DNA of 64,000 nucleotides from assembly GCF_011764565.1 (NCBI RefSeq), contig NZ_AP022871.1, forward strand, positions 8,308,320-8,372,319, written 5' to 3'. The stretch comes from Phytohabitans suffuscus (GTDB lineage: Bacteria; Actinomycetota; Actinomycetes; Mycobacteriales; Micromonosporaceae). A model generated the notes under the pieces. That model was not told the DNA's origin. It saw only the letters and a list, made by a program, of their open reading frames with translations, and did no database searches. Position numbers and translations under genes: made by a program. Positions 34,996 through 44,121 of the stretch are shown here, in pieces (position 1 is the stretch's first letter; each line of letters starts with the position of its first letter).

Positions 34996-35676
34996 GTGCC
35001 GGGCCTTCCTCGTCTGCGTGCCGCTCTCGCGCCGTACCGGTGGCGCCTGTTCGCCGCCGCGCTGGTCGTCGCGATCGCGGTCAACGTGCTCCAGTTCCGT
35101 GACATCGACCGGGAGCGGTACTTCGAGTTCAAGGCCGTCGGCCAGTACCCCACCGCCGACCTCGCGCGGATCACCTACGGCAACGGCGGGTGGCACCGCC
35201 AGCGGTACGGGCTGTACCAGGGCCTCGGCACGCTCGCCCCGGGCGCGACCGTCTACATCCCGACGCCCAGCCCGTACCAGGTCGACCGGGCGACCGCGGA
35301 CGAGACCGCCAGCCGGCTGCGCGTCTTCGGCCGGGTCGGGCGGCTGGAGTGGGTGCCCGCGCCCACCGCCGCGGCCGGCCCCGGCTTCGACCCGACGCCG
35401 TACATCGTGGCCAGCGGCGTCGGCGGCGCGCGCGGGGCACCCTGGGCGCTCGCCGTCGACCCGGCGCGGCCCCGGCCCGAGGGCCCGGCCGACCCGAACT
35501 TCTACCTGCGCCCGCTCGTCACCAGCGAAGGGTCCCGCGACTCCGGCGCCGACCGGTCGTTCGCGCTGATCCGGTGGCCGCACAAGCGCGAGGGCGAGAA
35601 GACCTACGACTACCAGGAGCTGCTGGTGGAGACCACGCTGCTGCCGCCGGCCCTGCGCGACGAGGTGACCCGATGA
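34996..35676 (+). CDS. single-pass membrane protein of unknown function
   Basis: 226 residues. GTG 34996 starts a short basic segment followed by one membrane helix (YRWRLFAAALVVAIAVNVLQ); the rest is predicted outside the cell or periplasm-like, with LARITYGNGGWHRQRYGLYQ and several aromatic segments. Its TGA overlaps the ATG of the next, polytopic membrane protein (ATGA), so the two form a tight operon and probably work together. I do not recognise the family. The lack of cleavable-signal features suggests a membrane-anchored exported domain, for example an accessory protein to the following putative transferase. Confidence 0.7.
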   Translation: MPGLPRLRAALAPYRWRLFAAALVVAIAVNVLQFRDIDRERYFEFKAVGQYPTADLARITYGNGGWHRQRYGLYQGLGTLAPGATVYIPTPSPYQVDRATADETASRLRVFGRVGRLEWVPAPTAAAGPGFDPTPYIVASGVGGARGAPWALAVDPARPRPEGPADPNFYLRPLVTSEGSRDSGADRSFALIRWPHKREGEKTYDYQELLVETTLLPPALRDEVTR

Positions 35677-37157
35677 TCGTCGAGTCGCTGGTCATCCTGC
35701 TGGTGTACCTCGGCGGGTGCGCCGCCGTGCGCGCCGCCGGCGTGCGGGGCTGGGGCCTGCCCCCGCTCGGCTTCGTCACCGGCGTCTGCCTGCTGCTCGG
35801 CGTCGGGTTCGTCCAGGTGGCGACCGGGCTGCCGACCACGCCGGCGATCACCCTCGCCGTGGTCGCCGCCGCGCCGGTCGCCTGGTGGGTCGTGCGCTGG
35901 CGGCGCGGCGGCGACGTCGCCGTGTCGGTGCCGCTCGCGGTCGGCGGCGCCGCGCTCGTGGTGGGCGCGGTCGCGGTGGCGCGCGACGCCAACCTGCTCA
36001 AGTGGCACCCCGACTCGATCGCGTACCTGATGGCCGGCCGCCTGCTCGCCGAGGGCGACTACCGCTCCACCGCCTCGACCGAGCTGCTGGCCACCCGGGT
36101 GTTCGGGGTACCGCTGCTGCACGCCCCCGCCGACCTCGGCGGCGAGCTCTACCTGCGCTCGGTCACGCCGCTGCTGGCCGCCGCGACGATCCTGGCCGTC
36201 GTGTGGTTCCTCGGACGGGCCGGCCTCGACCGGCGGCGGTTCGTCGTGGCGGCGGGCCTCGCGGTGCTGCTGCTGCTGACCAGCAACCGGGTCGTCTTCA
36301 GCTTCTTCTACCTCAACGGCCACCTGCTGTACGCCGCCTGCGTCCTGCTCGTCGCCGCCGGCGGCTGGCTGCTCGCCACCCACCCCGACCGCGACGCCCG
36401 GGCGCTGATGACCATGCAGCTCGTCGCGATACCCGGCCTGGTCGTCACCCGCCCGGAGGGCTTCCTCTCGGCCGCCCTGGTCCTGCTGCCCACCCTGCTG
36501 TCCGCGCGCCTGCCACGCCACCACCGCGCCACGGTCCTGGCCGTCTACGGCGGGACCTCCCTGCTGCTCGGCGCCTTCCAGATCTGGTTCTTCCTCGACC
36601 GCGACTCCGGCCTGCCCGCCTCCGCCGCCGGCGCCGCCGCCCTGGGCGCCGCCGCGCTGGCCGCGATCCCGCTGCTGGCCCGGACCCCCGCCCAGCGCCG
36701 CGCCGGCCTGCTGCTCCTGGGCGCGGAGGCCGCCCTCTGGCTCGCCCTGGCCGCCCTGGCCGCACGCGACCCGGAGACCCTCTGGACCAGCCTGCGCGCC
36801 CTCTACCGCAACCAGGTCGAGGGCGTGGGCGGCTACGGCCTGTCGCTCACCATCCTGACCGCCCTGCTCCTGCTGGCCTGGCTGCTGTCGCCGCGCCTGC
36901 CCCACCAGGCACACCTGCGTTTCCCGCTGACCACCTTCGTGCCGTTCTGCCTGGTCATGGCCTACCTACGCGAGGGCGCCTACCGCGCCGCCGACGCCGA
37001 CTCCATGAACCGCATGCTCATCCACGTCGTCCCGCTCGCGGTCCTGTTCCTGTTCGCCCTGCTGACCCTGACCAGCGAAGACACCGGCAAGGACCCCCGC
37101 CCGGAAGCCACCGCCGCACCCCCCGAGCCGGCCACCGCCATACCCACACGCGCCTAG
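35673..37157 (+). CDS. polytopic membrane protein, glycosyltransferase-87/PMT-like architecture
   Basis: 494 residues with about 11-13 hydrophobic segments. Between the third and fourth helices lies DANLLKWHPDSIAYLMAGRL, with charged residues facing out, as in GT-C-type glycosyltransferases. There is a conserved-looking VVTRPEGFLSAALVLLP, and the C-terminus is a hydrophilic Pro/Ala tail. The fold call (GT-C superfamily) rests on topology and an Asp/His-bearing external loop, so it is weak; it could also be another integral membrane enzyme. It overlaps the 226-residue membrane-anchored gene by four bases. Role may be cell-surface glycan assembly. Confidence 0.65.
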   Translation: MIVESLVILLVYLGGCAAVRAAGVRGWGLPPLGFVTGVCLLLGVGFVQVATGLPTTPAITLAVVAAAPVAWWVVRWRRGGDVAVSVPLAVGGAALVVGAVAVARDANLLKWHPDSIAYLMAGRLLAEGDYRSTASTELLATRVFGVPLLHAPADLGGELYLRSVTPLLAAATILAVVWFLGRAGLDRRRFVVAAGLAVLLLLTSNRVVFSFFYLNGHLLYAACVLLVAAGGWLLATHPDRDARALMTMQLVAIPGLVVTRPEGFLSAALVLLPTLLSARLPRHHRATVLAVYGGTSLLLGAFQIWFFLDRDSGLPASAAGAAALGAAALAAIPLLARTPAQRRAGLLLLGAEAALWLALAALAARDPETLWTSLRALYRNQVEGVGGYGLSLTILTALLLLAWLLSPRLPHQAHLRFPLTTFVPFCLVMAYLREGAYRAADADSMNRMLIHVVPLAVLFLFALLTLTSEDTGKDPRPEATAAPPEPATAIPTRA

Positions 37158-37726
37158 ACGTGCCCCGGTCCGCGCCAGTGACGGACCGCACGCTCCCGCG
37201 GGCCGCCACCTCCGCGGGCCAAGCCCCGGCCCGCACCCGCCGCCGGACCTCCCGGCAGCTCGCCCGCCGCCGGATCGTGGTACGGATCCGCACCCGCGAG
37301 GCGTGCGGGCAGCGCCGGAGGTGGCGCCGCCGCCGAACTCATCCGGCTGGGCCCCGGGCTGGTTCTGCTCCGTGCCGCCGGTCCGGGTCTGGGTCGCGTG
37401 GCCGCCGCGCGAGCGCGGCGACCCGATCCGGCCGTGCGGCTTCAGGCCCGTGGAGCACACCCCGGGCGGGCCGGCGCGGTCGCGGTCTGCTGCCGGGAGG
37501 GCGGATGTAAGGGCCGACCGACTCCGTGGCTGGGCGCGTCGGTGCGCCCAGCTTCAGAGCGTCTCGCGCGGCTACCTCGCCCCGGGCCCGTGGCCTGCCT
37601 CTCGCCGGATCGGGTCCGCGGCTGGTCTGGCGGAACCTTCGGTTCCTGGATCGGGATCTTGATGACTTAGGGCGCGTACTCGACCCTAAGTTGTCTGGAT
37701 CTGGAGTCGTGCACCGCTCGTCCACG

Positions 37727-38060
37727 GTCAGGGTTGAGCGGATGCTGAGGCGGCCGGGGTCGGGCGGTGCCGCCGGAACCGATCCTCGGGCCCTGTGGCG
37801 GGCGGGCAAATCGGGTGGAAGGTGGCCGGCGCCAGCTCGGGGAGCGACCGGGCGGCTTCCGATCTGTCCTCATTGGATCGCTGAGGTCCACGATCACCCG
37901 ACGAGGAGAACAAACCGGGCGAACTTGCCGCCGCCGCCACCCCTGCCCTCGAACGCGCGGCCCCGGCCAACAGATCGTGGTATGAAACTGCCCCCAGGGG
38001 GCGGATCCGTACCACGATCCACCGAAACCGACGCCCGGTCTCCGCGTGGGGTCACGGTCC
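37727..38060. repeat. dispersed intergenic repeat, copy A (shortened)
   Basis: It matches copies at 47585-48077 and 61074-61545 over most of its length, including GGTCAGGGTYGAGCGG, a CTCGGGCCCTG stretch, CAAATCGGGYGGAA, CTCGGGGAGCGACC and the hairpin at 37973-38019. It lacks about 110 bases present near the 5' side of B and C. Indels between copies break every reading frame, so it is most likely non-coding. Confidence 0.85.
37973..38019. repeat. GATCGTGGTA hairpin (copy A)
   Basis: Arms GATCGTGGTA (37973-37982) and TACCACGATC (38010-38019) are perfect inverted repeats. The interior holds a second palindrome, GCCCCCAGGGGGC, giving a hairpin or cruciform. Confidence 0.9.
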
Positions 38061-38210
38061 GGGGTCCGTCCACTGTGACCTAGGTGGGGTGGTCCGCTTT
38101 CTGCTGATTTGCGCGCCTGTGATCTGCGCGCCTGTCGTGGGACTCGAGGACCGGTTCGGCGCCGCTCGGCGGGGCCAGCCCTCTCGTGGGTGCCGGTGGC
38201 GGGTGGGGGC

Positions 38211-38262
38211 GCGGAGGGTGAGGCCGCGGGAGCGACGGTCCGGACCACGGCGGGCGTCGCGG
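38211..38262. repeat. 52-bp GGTCCGGACC element
   Basis: It matches the reverse complement of 47368-47419 with only three differences. The core is the palindrome GGTCCGGACC with a GGGTGAGGCCGCGGGAGCG flank. A diverged copy lies near 27192-27233. Confidence 0.85.
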
Positions 38263-38302
38263 TAGCACTCTGTGGGGTGAAAGAGCTCTGTGGGTGAAGG
38301 AA

Positions 38303-38333
38303 GGGCCGCCGCCAGCGGTGCTGGCGGCGGCCC
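38303..38333 (-). terminator. terminator of the M6 metalloprotease gene
   Basis: Perfect 14-bp stem 38303-38316 / 38320-38333 with a GGT loop, 15 bases past the minus-strand stop at 38348. Confidence 0.85.
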
Positions 38334-38347
38334 CGGAGGTGGTGGGG

Positions 38348-41185
38348 TTACGGCGTCGCGGCCGGTGGGGTCACCAGGACGGTGGCCCACTGGTTCTGGT
38401 AGCCGGGGTAGACCAGGCGGAAGCCGACGCCGAAGTTGACGCCGGGGTCACCCGGGTTGCCGGTGCCGGTCAGGACGCCGCCGCCCAGGTCGATGCCGAA
38501 CTGGCCGGTCGCCCGCTTGCCGTTCTTGTTGACGATCCGGACCGAGTACGGCGCGTTGTCCTCGGAGGGCAGCACGACCGACGCGTCGGCGTCGCGGAAG
38601 AACAGCGGGTTCGTCGCGTCGAGGTCCGGGCGGTACTCGATGCCGGGGTACCAGCCCTTCGCGTCCGAGAAGCCCTTGACCGCCGGCAGCGGCCCGAACT
38701 TCGTGCAGTACGCGCTGAACGGCTCGTTCGGTGCCTCGTAGCACTCCCGGAACGGGTAGGTGTCGTTGAAGCTGAACGCGGCGTTCGACGACTGCGGCCG
38801 GGACGGCAGGTTGTTGAGCAGGGACGGGTCCTTGTCGGCCGCCTTGCCCTGCCGGCGCAGCGGGTCGAAGTGCGAGTCGACGATCAGCAGGCCGCCCTTG
38901 GTGCCGATGCTCGGCGGGTCGAACAGGTTGTTGAGCGTCAGGTTGAGGTTGCCGTAGCTGGTGTCGCGGTACCACACCAGCATGCCCGGGGCGTTGTACG
39001 GCACCCGCTCGACCTTCCACGCGCCGTCCCGCAGGTAGTTCGTCTGGTACGCGTACTTGAGGCCCTCGTCGAAGCCGTCGTGGTTGCGCCACTCGGCGAG
39101 GTAGTAGTGCGCGTACGAGAAGTTGCCCGGCGAGATGGACCAGCCGGTGCCCGTGGTGTTGGTGAACGAGGTGACCGTGGGCGTCCAGCCGTTGTTGCCG
39201 CTCTCGGCGTCGTCGGACCACGTCGTGGTGCCGTCCGCGGTGACCGAGAAGTCGTCCGCGAACCAGCCGACGTCCTCGAACGCCTCGTCGGTCGCGTACC
39301 GCAGCCGCAGCTGGACGGTCTGGCCGGCGAAGGCGTTCAGGCTGACGTAGTCGTGCCGCCACTCACCGCCGGTGGAGTCGGTGAGGCCGTACTTCTTGCC
39401 GCCGAAGTCGTGCATGCGGCCGTTGGGGTCGGGGTAGCCGTCGTCGGTGGTGACCAGGGCGCCCGCCTCGTCGAAGACCTTCTGCTCGTTCCAGGTGGCG
39501 CCGCCGTCGGTGGACACCTCGACGAAGCCGAAGTCCCAGTCGGTCTCGATCTGGTAGTGGTTCCACATCCAGAACCGCACGTCGGCGCCGGCCGGTACCG
39601 CCAGCTCGCGGGTCAGCCGCACGTCCGCCCAGCCCTGGTCGTTGTTGGTCCACCACTGGCCCTCGCCGCTGTGCGGTGTGGAGAGGTTGACCTGTTTGGT
39701 CGGGAGGTTGACCCGGACGCCGTCCTCGGTGCCGACCGGGGTGCGTGACGTCTGGCCGATCTTCACCTTGGTCGGGTCGTCGCCCGGGTTGAGGATCAGC
39801 GGGTCGGCCCAGCCGAGCACGAACTTGTCCCACAGGCCCATGTGCGTCGGGATGCCCTGGAAGATCGGCCCGGTGTGCGAGCCGGAGGACATCAGGTCCC
39901 AGAAGTCGACGTCGGAGTCGCCGCCGGAGGCGATGTCGTACAGGTCCGGCAGGCCGAGGTCGTGGCCGTACTCGTGGGCGAAGACGCCGACGCCGGAGTC
40001 CTCGGGCTGCACGATGTAGTTGCTGATCATGATGTCGGTGCCGGGGATGGTGTGGCCGGGCACGATGGTGGACGAGTGCGCCCAGATCGCGTACGGGCCC
40101 TCGGCGCCGCCGCCACCGGACTTGTCCTCACCCGCGTGCACCAGCACGAGGTGGTCGATGACGCCGTCCGGCTCGTTGAAGTTGCCGTCGCCGTCCGCGT
40201 CGGACACGTCCTCGATGTCGTAGTCGGCCCACGGGAAGTCCGGGTTCTGCGCGGCGAGCACGTTGACCGCGTCGATGCCGAGGGTGGACGGACCGCCCGG
40301 GTTGTCCGGGTGGCCGTTCATGTCCTGGCTCGCGCCGGCCTGCCACACGCCGTCGACCTGGGTGCAGGTGTCCGCGCCGTACCACGCCTCGGAGTGCGGC
40401 ACCGTCACCCACGGGGTCGCCTCACCGTCCACCGTGTACGCGCCCTTGGACATCTCCAGGTACATGTTGTGCATCGTGTACCCGCTGAGGTCGATGCCCT
40501 TCCTGCCGTCCGGCCCGCGCAGGTCCTTGCGCACGCGTTCGGTGATGCCGTCCCGGGTGTAGAGCATCTTGTTGTAGACGTCCGGCGAGAAGTCCGGGAC
40601 CCAGAAGCTGTTGTTGTCCGGGTGGGACGCCTCAGCCGGGTTGGGGATGTTGTTGTGCAGCGGCCCGTTCTGGATGTTGCCGGGCACGCAGTCACGCTCG
40701 TTCTGCGGTGTCGTGGCGTCGTCGAACGTCGCCTGCGGCACCATCACGCCGCTGAAGTCGTCGTTGGCGTTCGGGTTGAACTCGATGAGGATGGTCAGCA
40801 GCTTGGCGACCTGGGTCTCGTCGGCCTGCTTGTAGCGGATCTGCCGGGGGTTCTTGCCGGTGCGGATCGCCTCGGCCTCGGTCTTGGCGAGCCCGCGGGC
40901 CGCGACCGGGTTGCCCTCGGAGAACTTGCGGCCGTACTGGGCGACCGGGTCCGGCGCGGCGCCCCTGACCTTGCGCTTGCCCTGCTGGGTCACCGTCTCC
41001 CTGCCGTCCGAGGTGCGCTCCGCCTTCGGCTCGACGTAGTTGATGTAGTAGTCGCTCTCCGTCGGGACGAACCGGGCGGGGCGGTCGGCCGCCGCCGGAC
41101 CCGCCGAGGTCACCGACACGCCGGCGACGGCGATGACGAGCACGGGTATCGAAATGAGCGCCCGTCTCTTACGGCTTGTCCACAT
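38348..41185 (-). CDS. secreted M6 metalloprotease (immune inhibitor A-like)
   Basis: 945 residues. Signal peptide 1-35 (RKRRALISIPVLVIAVAG core), a prodomain to about residue 100, then a metalloprotease domain with the zinc motif HEYGHDLGLPDLYD near residue 403 (HExxH plus third ligand). Downstream are beta-sandwich modules with aspartate-rich calcium-type loops, GWADVRLTRELAVPAGADVRF and ASVVLPSEDNAPYSVRIVN. Family M6 comprises exported proteases of the immune inhibitor A type that degrade proteins outside the cell. ATG 41185 is preceded by GGGGGGAAC. Single gene with its own terminator; gene start adjoins a 246-bp promoter region. Confidence 0.92.
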   Translation of the reverse strand: MWTSRKRRALISIPVLVIAVAGVSVTSAGPAAADRPARFVPTESDYYINYVEPKAERTSDGRETVTQQGKRKVRGAAPDPVAQYGRKFSEGNPVAARGLAKTEAEAIRTGKNPRQIRYKQADETQVAKLLTILIEFNPNANDDFSGVMVPQATFDDATTPQNERDCVPGNIQNGPLHNNIPNPAEASHPDNNSFWVPDFSPDVYNKMLYTRDGITERVRKDLRGPDGRKGIDLSGYTMHNMYLEMSKGAYTVDGEATPWVTVPHSEAWYGADTCTQVDGVWQAGASQDMNGHPDNPGGPSTLGIDAVNVLAAQNPDFPWADYDIEDVSDADGDGNFNEPDGVIDHLVLVHAGEDKSGGGGAEGPYAIWAHSSTIVPGHTIPGTDIMISNYIVQPEDSGVGVFAHEYGHDLGLPDLYDIASGGDSDVDFWDLMSSGSHTGPIFQGIPTHMGLWDKFVLGWADPLILNPGDDPTKVKIGQTSRTPVGTEDGVRVNLPTKQVNLSTPHSGEGQWWTNNDQGWADVRLTRELAVPAGADVRFWMWNHYQIETDWDFGFVEVSTDGGATWNEQKVFDEAGALVTTDDGYPDPNGRMHDFGGKKYGLTDSTGGEWRHDYVSLNAFAGQTVQLRLRYATDEAFEDVGWFADDFSVTADGTTTWSDDAESGNNGWTPTVTSFTNTTGTGWSISPGNFSYAHYYLAEWRNHDGFDEGLKYAYQTNYLRDGAWKVERVPYNAPGMLVWYRDTSYGNLNLTLNNLFDPPSIGTKGGLLIVDSHFDPLRRQGKAADKDPSLLNNLPSRPQSSNAAFSFNDTYPFRECYEAPNEPFSAYCTKFGPLPAVKGFSDAKGWYPGIEYRPDLDATNPLFFRDADASVVLPSEDNAPYSVRIVNKNGKRATGQFGIDLGGGVLTGTGNPGDPGVNFGVGFRLVYPGYQNQWATVLVTPPAATP

Positions 41186-41431
41186 AGTTCCCCCCGCTGG
41201 ATATTCGACGTGACAACGTCCTCCCCTTTCCGCGCGCGTCAATGCACGAGGTCGATCACCCGGCGCACCCGGTCGGATACGCGGGCAACGAGAGGACGCT
41301 ATTGCACACCCGGTCCATGGACAACCACCGTTGCGACCCCGAACGCCGTCGAGTTCCGGTCCCACGCCGCGCCCGCGGGTCCGCGTGGATCGCCGGGGCC
41401 GGGGTATGCGGAGGGCGAGGGGGTGAGCGTC

Positions 41432-41614
41432 ATGGCGGACAGCGACGAGCGGCGGCGCCGGGAGCGGCAGCCGCGGACCGGGGCGGAGCAGCCGTGGGAG
41501 CCGGAGGACCTGGTGGCGGCGGAGGGTAGGGACCCCACGCCGGAGAACCTCGCGGACGCGCGGCGCCGGCTGGCCGAGGAAGGGCCGTCGGCGGTCGAGA
41601 AGACGGTGCCGTAG
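41432..41614 (+). CDS. small charged hypothetical protein
   Basis: 60 residues from ATG 41432, with GGCGAGGGGG upstream. It is highly charged (MADSDERRRRERQPRTGAEQ then EDLVAAEGRDPTPENLADAR) and probably disordered at the start with one C-terminal helix. No known domain. It lies alone between the M6 protease promoter and the alpha/beta hydrolase gene. The frame has a normal codon bias. Confidence 0.6.
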   Translation: MADSDERRRRERQPRTGAEQPWEPEDLVAAEGRDPTPENLADARRRLAEEGPSAVEKTVP

Positions 41615-41762
41615 CGCGCCGGTCAGGCCCGCGCGCGGCCGCAGTATCGCGGCCGCGCGAGGCGGCCGCAGGCGAAACCGAAAGGCGGTCAAACGCCGGA
41701 AATCGGCACGGGCCCGCGCGGAGGATGGGGCCGAAGCCGTCAGGAGAAAGGGCAGGACCGTC

Positions 41763-42596
41763 ATGTCAAAAGTGAAGGTCGGAGCCGAGAACGGCACCGC
41801 CATCGAGATCTACTACGAGGACCACGGGCAGGGGCAGCCGGTGGTGCTCATCCACGGGTACCCGTTGCACGGGCGCTCGTGGGAGCGGCAGCACCGCGAG
41901 CTGCTGGACGCCGGGTACCGGGTGATCGCGTACGACCGGCGCGGGTGGGGCATGTCCAGCCGGCCCACGCTCGGGTACGACTACGACACGTTCGCCAGCG
42001 ACCTCAACATGCTGATGGAGCACCTCGACCTCACCGACGCGGTGCTGGTCGGCTTCTCGATGGGCACCGGCGAGGTGATCCGCTACCTGGGCAACTTCGG
42101 CTCGGCGCGGGTGCGCAAGGCGGCGCTGCTGGGCGCGATCCCGCCGTTCCTACTCAAGACCGGCGACAACCCCGAGGGCGTCGACCAGAAGGTGTTCGAC
42201 GACATCAAGAGCGCGGTGCTCGCCGACCGGTACGCGTACTTCAAGAACTTCCTCGACAACTTCTACAACACCGACAAGCTGGACCCGATGCGGATCAGCC
42301 CGCAGGCGTGGCAGGCCAGCTTCAACGTGGCCGCCGACGGCTCGCCGTACGCGGCGTACGCCTGCGTCGACACCTGGCTGACCGACTTCCGGGCCGACCT
42401 GCCCAAGATCGACGTGCCGGTGCTGGTGGTGCACGGCACCGAGGACCGCATCCTGCCGTACCCGAACACCGCGCAACGGCTGCCCGCCCTGCTCAAGGAC
42501 GTGCGCCTGGTGCCGATCGAGGGCGGTCCGCACAACATCGCCTGGACCCACCCGGAAGAGGTGAACCCCGCGCTGATGGGCTTCCTGCGGGAGTAG
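41763..42596 (+). CDS. alpha/beta hydrolase, non-haem chloroperoxidase-like
   Basis: 277 residues. Oxyanion segment VVLIHGYPLHGRSWERQ, nucleophile Ser in LVGFSMGTGEVIRYLG, Asp in VVHGTEDRILPYPN and His in EGGPHNIAWTHPEE give a complete catalytic triad. GFSMGTGEV and the following GAIPPFLLKT closely resemble cofactor-free haloperoxidases and perhydrolases, which also act as esterases. Cytosolic. ATG 41763 lies three bases after AGGACCGTC, with GGAGAAAGGG a little further upstream. Real substrates of this family are usually esters; the haloperoxidase activity is a side reaction. Confidence 0.9.
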   Translation: MSKVKVGAENGTAIEIYYEDHGQGQPVVLIHGYPLHGRSWERQHRELLDAGYRVIAYDRRGWGMSSRPTLGYDYDTFASDLNMLMEHLDLTDAVLVGFSMGTGEVIRYLGNFGSARVRKAALLGAIPPFLLKTGDNPEGVDQKVFDDIKSAVLADRYAYFKNFLDNFYNTDKLDPMRISPQAWQASFNVAADGSPYAAYACVDTWLTDFRADLPKIDVPVLVVHGTEDRILPYPNTAQRLPALLKDVRLVPIEGGPHNIAWTHPEEVNPALMGFLRE

Positions 42597-42669
42597 CCCG
42601 CTGGGCTCGCCGCCGGGGGAGCCCTCGATGGCGCGGGACGGCGGCGGGAACGGGCGGCTGGCCGGCGGG

Positions 42670-43347
42670 TCAGCCGCGCGGCCCCCGCGCGGCGGCGGCC
42701 AGCATCCGCTCCACGTCGTCGTCGGTGAGCTGGGCGAAGTCCGAGTACCAGGCGCCGACCGCGACGAAGTCCGCCGGCTGCGCCACGCAGTACACCTGGT
42801 CCGCCTCGTCGGCGAGCGCGTCCGCGGCGTCGAGCGCGCAGACCGGCGCCGCGAAGTCCAGCCGGGCCGGGTCCATGGCCCGTACGGCGCGCAGCGCGGC
42901 CCGCGCCGTGACACCGGTGGCCAGCCCGTCGTCGACGACCAGCACCCGGCGGTCGGCGATCACCGGTGGCGGGCGGTCGCCCCGGTACCGGCGCAGGCGG
43001 CGCTCGGCCTCGGCCCGCTCCCGTTCCACGTCCGGCGCCAGCCGCTCCGGGTCGAGCCGGAACTGCGACAGCGAGCGGTGGTCGAAGACCGCGGGACCGC
43101 CGGCCGTGACCGCGCCGATGCCCAGCTCGGGCTGGTCGGGCAGGCCGATCTTGCGGGCCACGAGCACGTCCAGCTCGCCGGCGAGCGCCGACGCGACGTG
43201 CCGCGCCACGGGTATCCCGCCGCGCGGCAACCCGAGCACCAGCGTGCCCCGGCCGACCAGCTCGGGCGCCCGGGTGGCCACCGCCTCGGCCAGGACGCGG
43301 CCCGCCTCATCGCGGTCGGCGAACCGTGACTCACGCAAAGCCGCCAC
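42670..43347 (-). CDS. phosphoribosyltransferase-fold protein
   Basis: 225 residues from GTG 43347, which overlaps the upstream hydrolase gene by 17 bases. The PRPP-binding loop is VLVVDDGLATGVTARAALRA, and TLVLGLPRGGIPVARHVASA is the preceding phosphate loop. This two-gene set (dienelactone hydrolase-like plus PRTase-like) is common in actinobacteria, where the PRTase lacks a known nucleobase. Likely a regulator or a transferase of unknown acceptor. Cytosolic. Confidence 0.85.
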   Translation of the reverse strand: MAALRESRFADRDEAGRVLAEAVATRAPELVGRGTLVLGLPRGGIPVARHVASALAGELDVLVARKIGLPDQPELGIGAVTAGGPAVFDHRSLSQFRLDPERLAPDVERERAEAERRLRRYRGDRPPPVIADRRVLVVDDGLATGVTARAALRAVRAMDPARLDFAAPVCALDAADALADEADQVYCVAQPADFVAVGAWYSDFAQLTDDDVERMLAAAARGPRG

Positions 43348-44020
43348 CCTCCATCATCACGCCGGTGAGCCCCTCGACGTCGTGGCCGGGCGCGGCGAGG
43401 TGGATGTTGAACCAGGCCGTCGCCGCGTTCGCCACCTCCTCCAGCGCGCCCGGCTCCTCGAACAGGTGGGTGGCGCCGCTCACCACCCGCAGCGCCCACT
43501 CGCCGCCGAGCCGCCGGGACGCCGCGCGGTTGAGGTCGGTCACCTCCGTGTCGCGCTCGCCGACGACCAGCAGGGTCGGCACGCGTACCGAGGGCAGGTG
43601 CCGGTCGGCCAGGTCCGGCCGCCCGCCCCGGCACACCACGGCGTGGACCTGCGGCGGCCGCGCGGCCGCGGTCAGCAGCGCGGCGGCCGCGCCGGTGCTC
43701 GCCCCGAACAGCCCGATCGGCAGCTGGCGCAGGCCGGAGAGCCTGGGCAGGAGGTCGACGATCGCGGTCAGCCGGCGGGCCAGCAGCGTGACGTCGAACC
43801 GGAGGTGCCCGGTCGCCGCGTCCGCCTCCTCCTCCGCGGGCGTGAGCAGGTCGGTCAGCACCGTGGCGAACTGCGCCGCCTCCAGCCGGCTGGCCACCAT
43901 CCGGTTGCGGGGGCTCAGCCGCGAGCTGCCGCTGCCGTGCGCGAAGAGCACCAGTCCCCGGGGCTCCCGCGGCACGGCCACGTCGGCCTCCAGCGAGACG
44001 CCCGCGACATCCAGCTTCAT
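43331..44020 (-). CDS. dienelactone hydrolase-like alpha/beta hydrolase
   Basis: 229 residues. LVLFAHGSGSSRLSPRNRMV is the oxyanion strand, LFGASTGAAAALLTAAARPP carries the nucleophile (here GASTG, Ser), Asp is in VVGERDTEV and His in SGATHLFEEPG. First gene of the unit with the phosphoribosyltransferase. ATG 44020. Members of this pair have no settled substrate. Predicted cytosolic hydrolase of esters or lactones. Confidence 0.85.
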   Translation of the reverse strand: MKLDVAGVSLEADVAVPREPRGLVLFAHGSGSSRLSPRNRMVASRLEAAQFATVLTDLLTPAEEEADAATGHLRFDVTLLARRLTAIVDLLPRLSGLRQLPIGLFGASTGAAAALLTAAARPPQVHAVVCRGGRPDLADRHLPSVRVPTLLVVGERDTEVTDLNRAASRRLGGEWALRVVSGATHLFEEPGALEEVANAATAWFNIHLAAPGHDVEGLTGVMMEGGGFA

Positions 44021-44121
44021 GGGGTACGGGTACCCCGCCGCGCCGCGCGTACACGTCCACCCTTCCCGGAACCTGAGCTTTCGCTTGGCCCGCTCGCGTA
44101 CGCCCGCATAGGGTCGGGTGG

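Larger units (their letters stand above)
37158..38347. other. 1190-bp gap with dispersed repeat copy A and terminator
   Basis: No credible gene. It contains dispersed repeat copy A (37727-38060), the GGTCCGGACC-type element (38211-38262) and the M6 protease terminator (38303-38333). A lone GATCGTGGTA arm occurs at 37273-37282. Confidence 0.75.

Noticed and set aside
31443..35174. Very long minus-strand open frame of about 1240 codons
   Set aside because: It is antisense to corA and the FAD dehydrogenase, which have clear family motifs; it has low-complexity Arg/Ala/Val composition typical of a GC-rich shadow frame.
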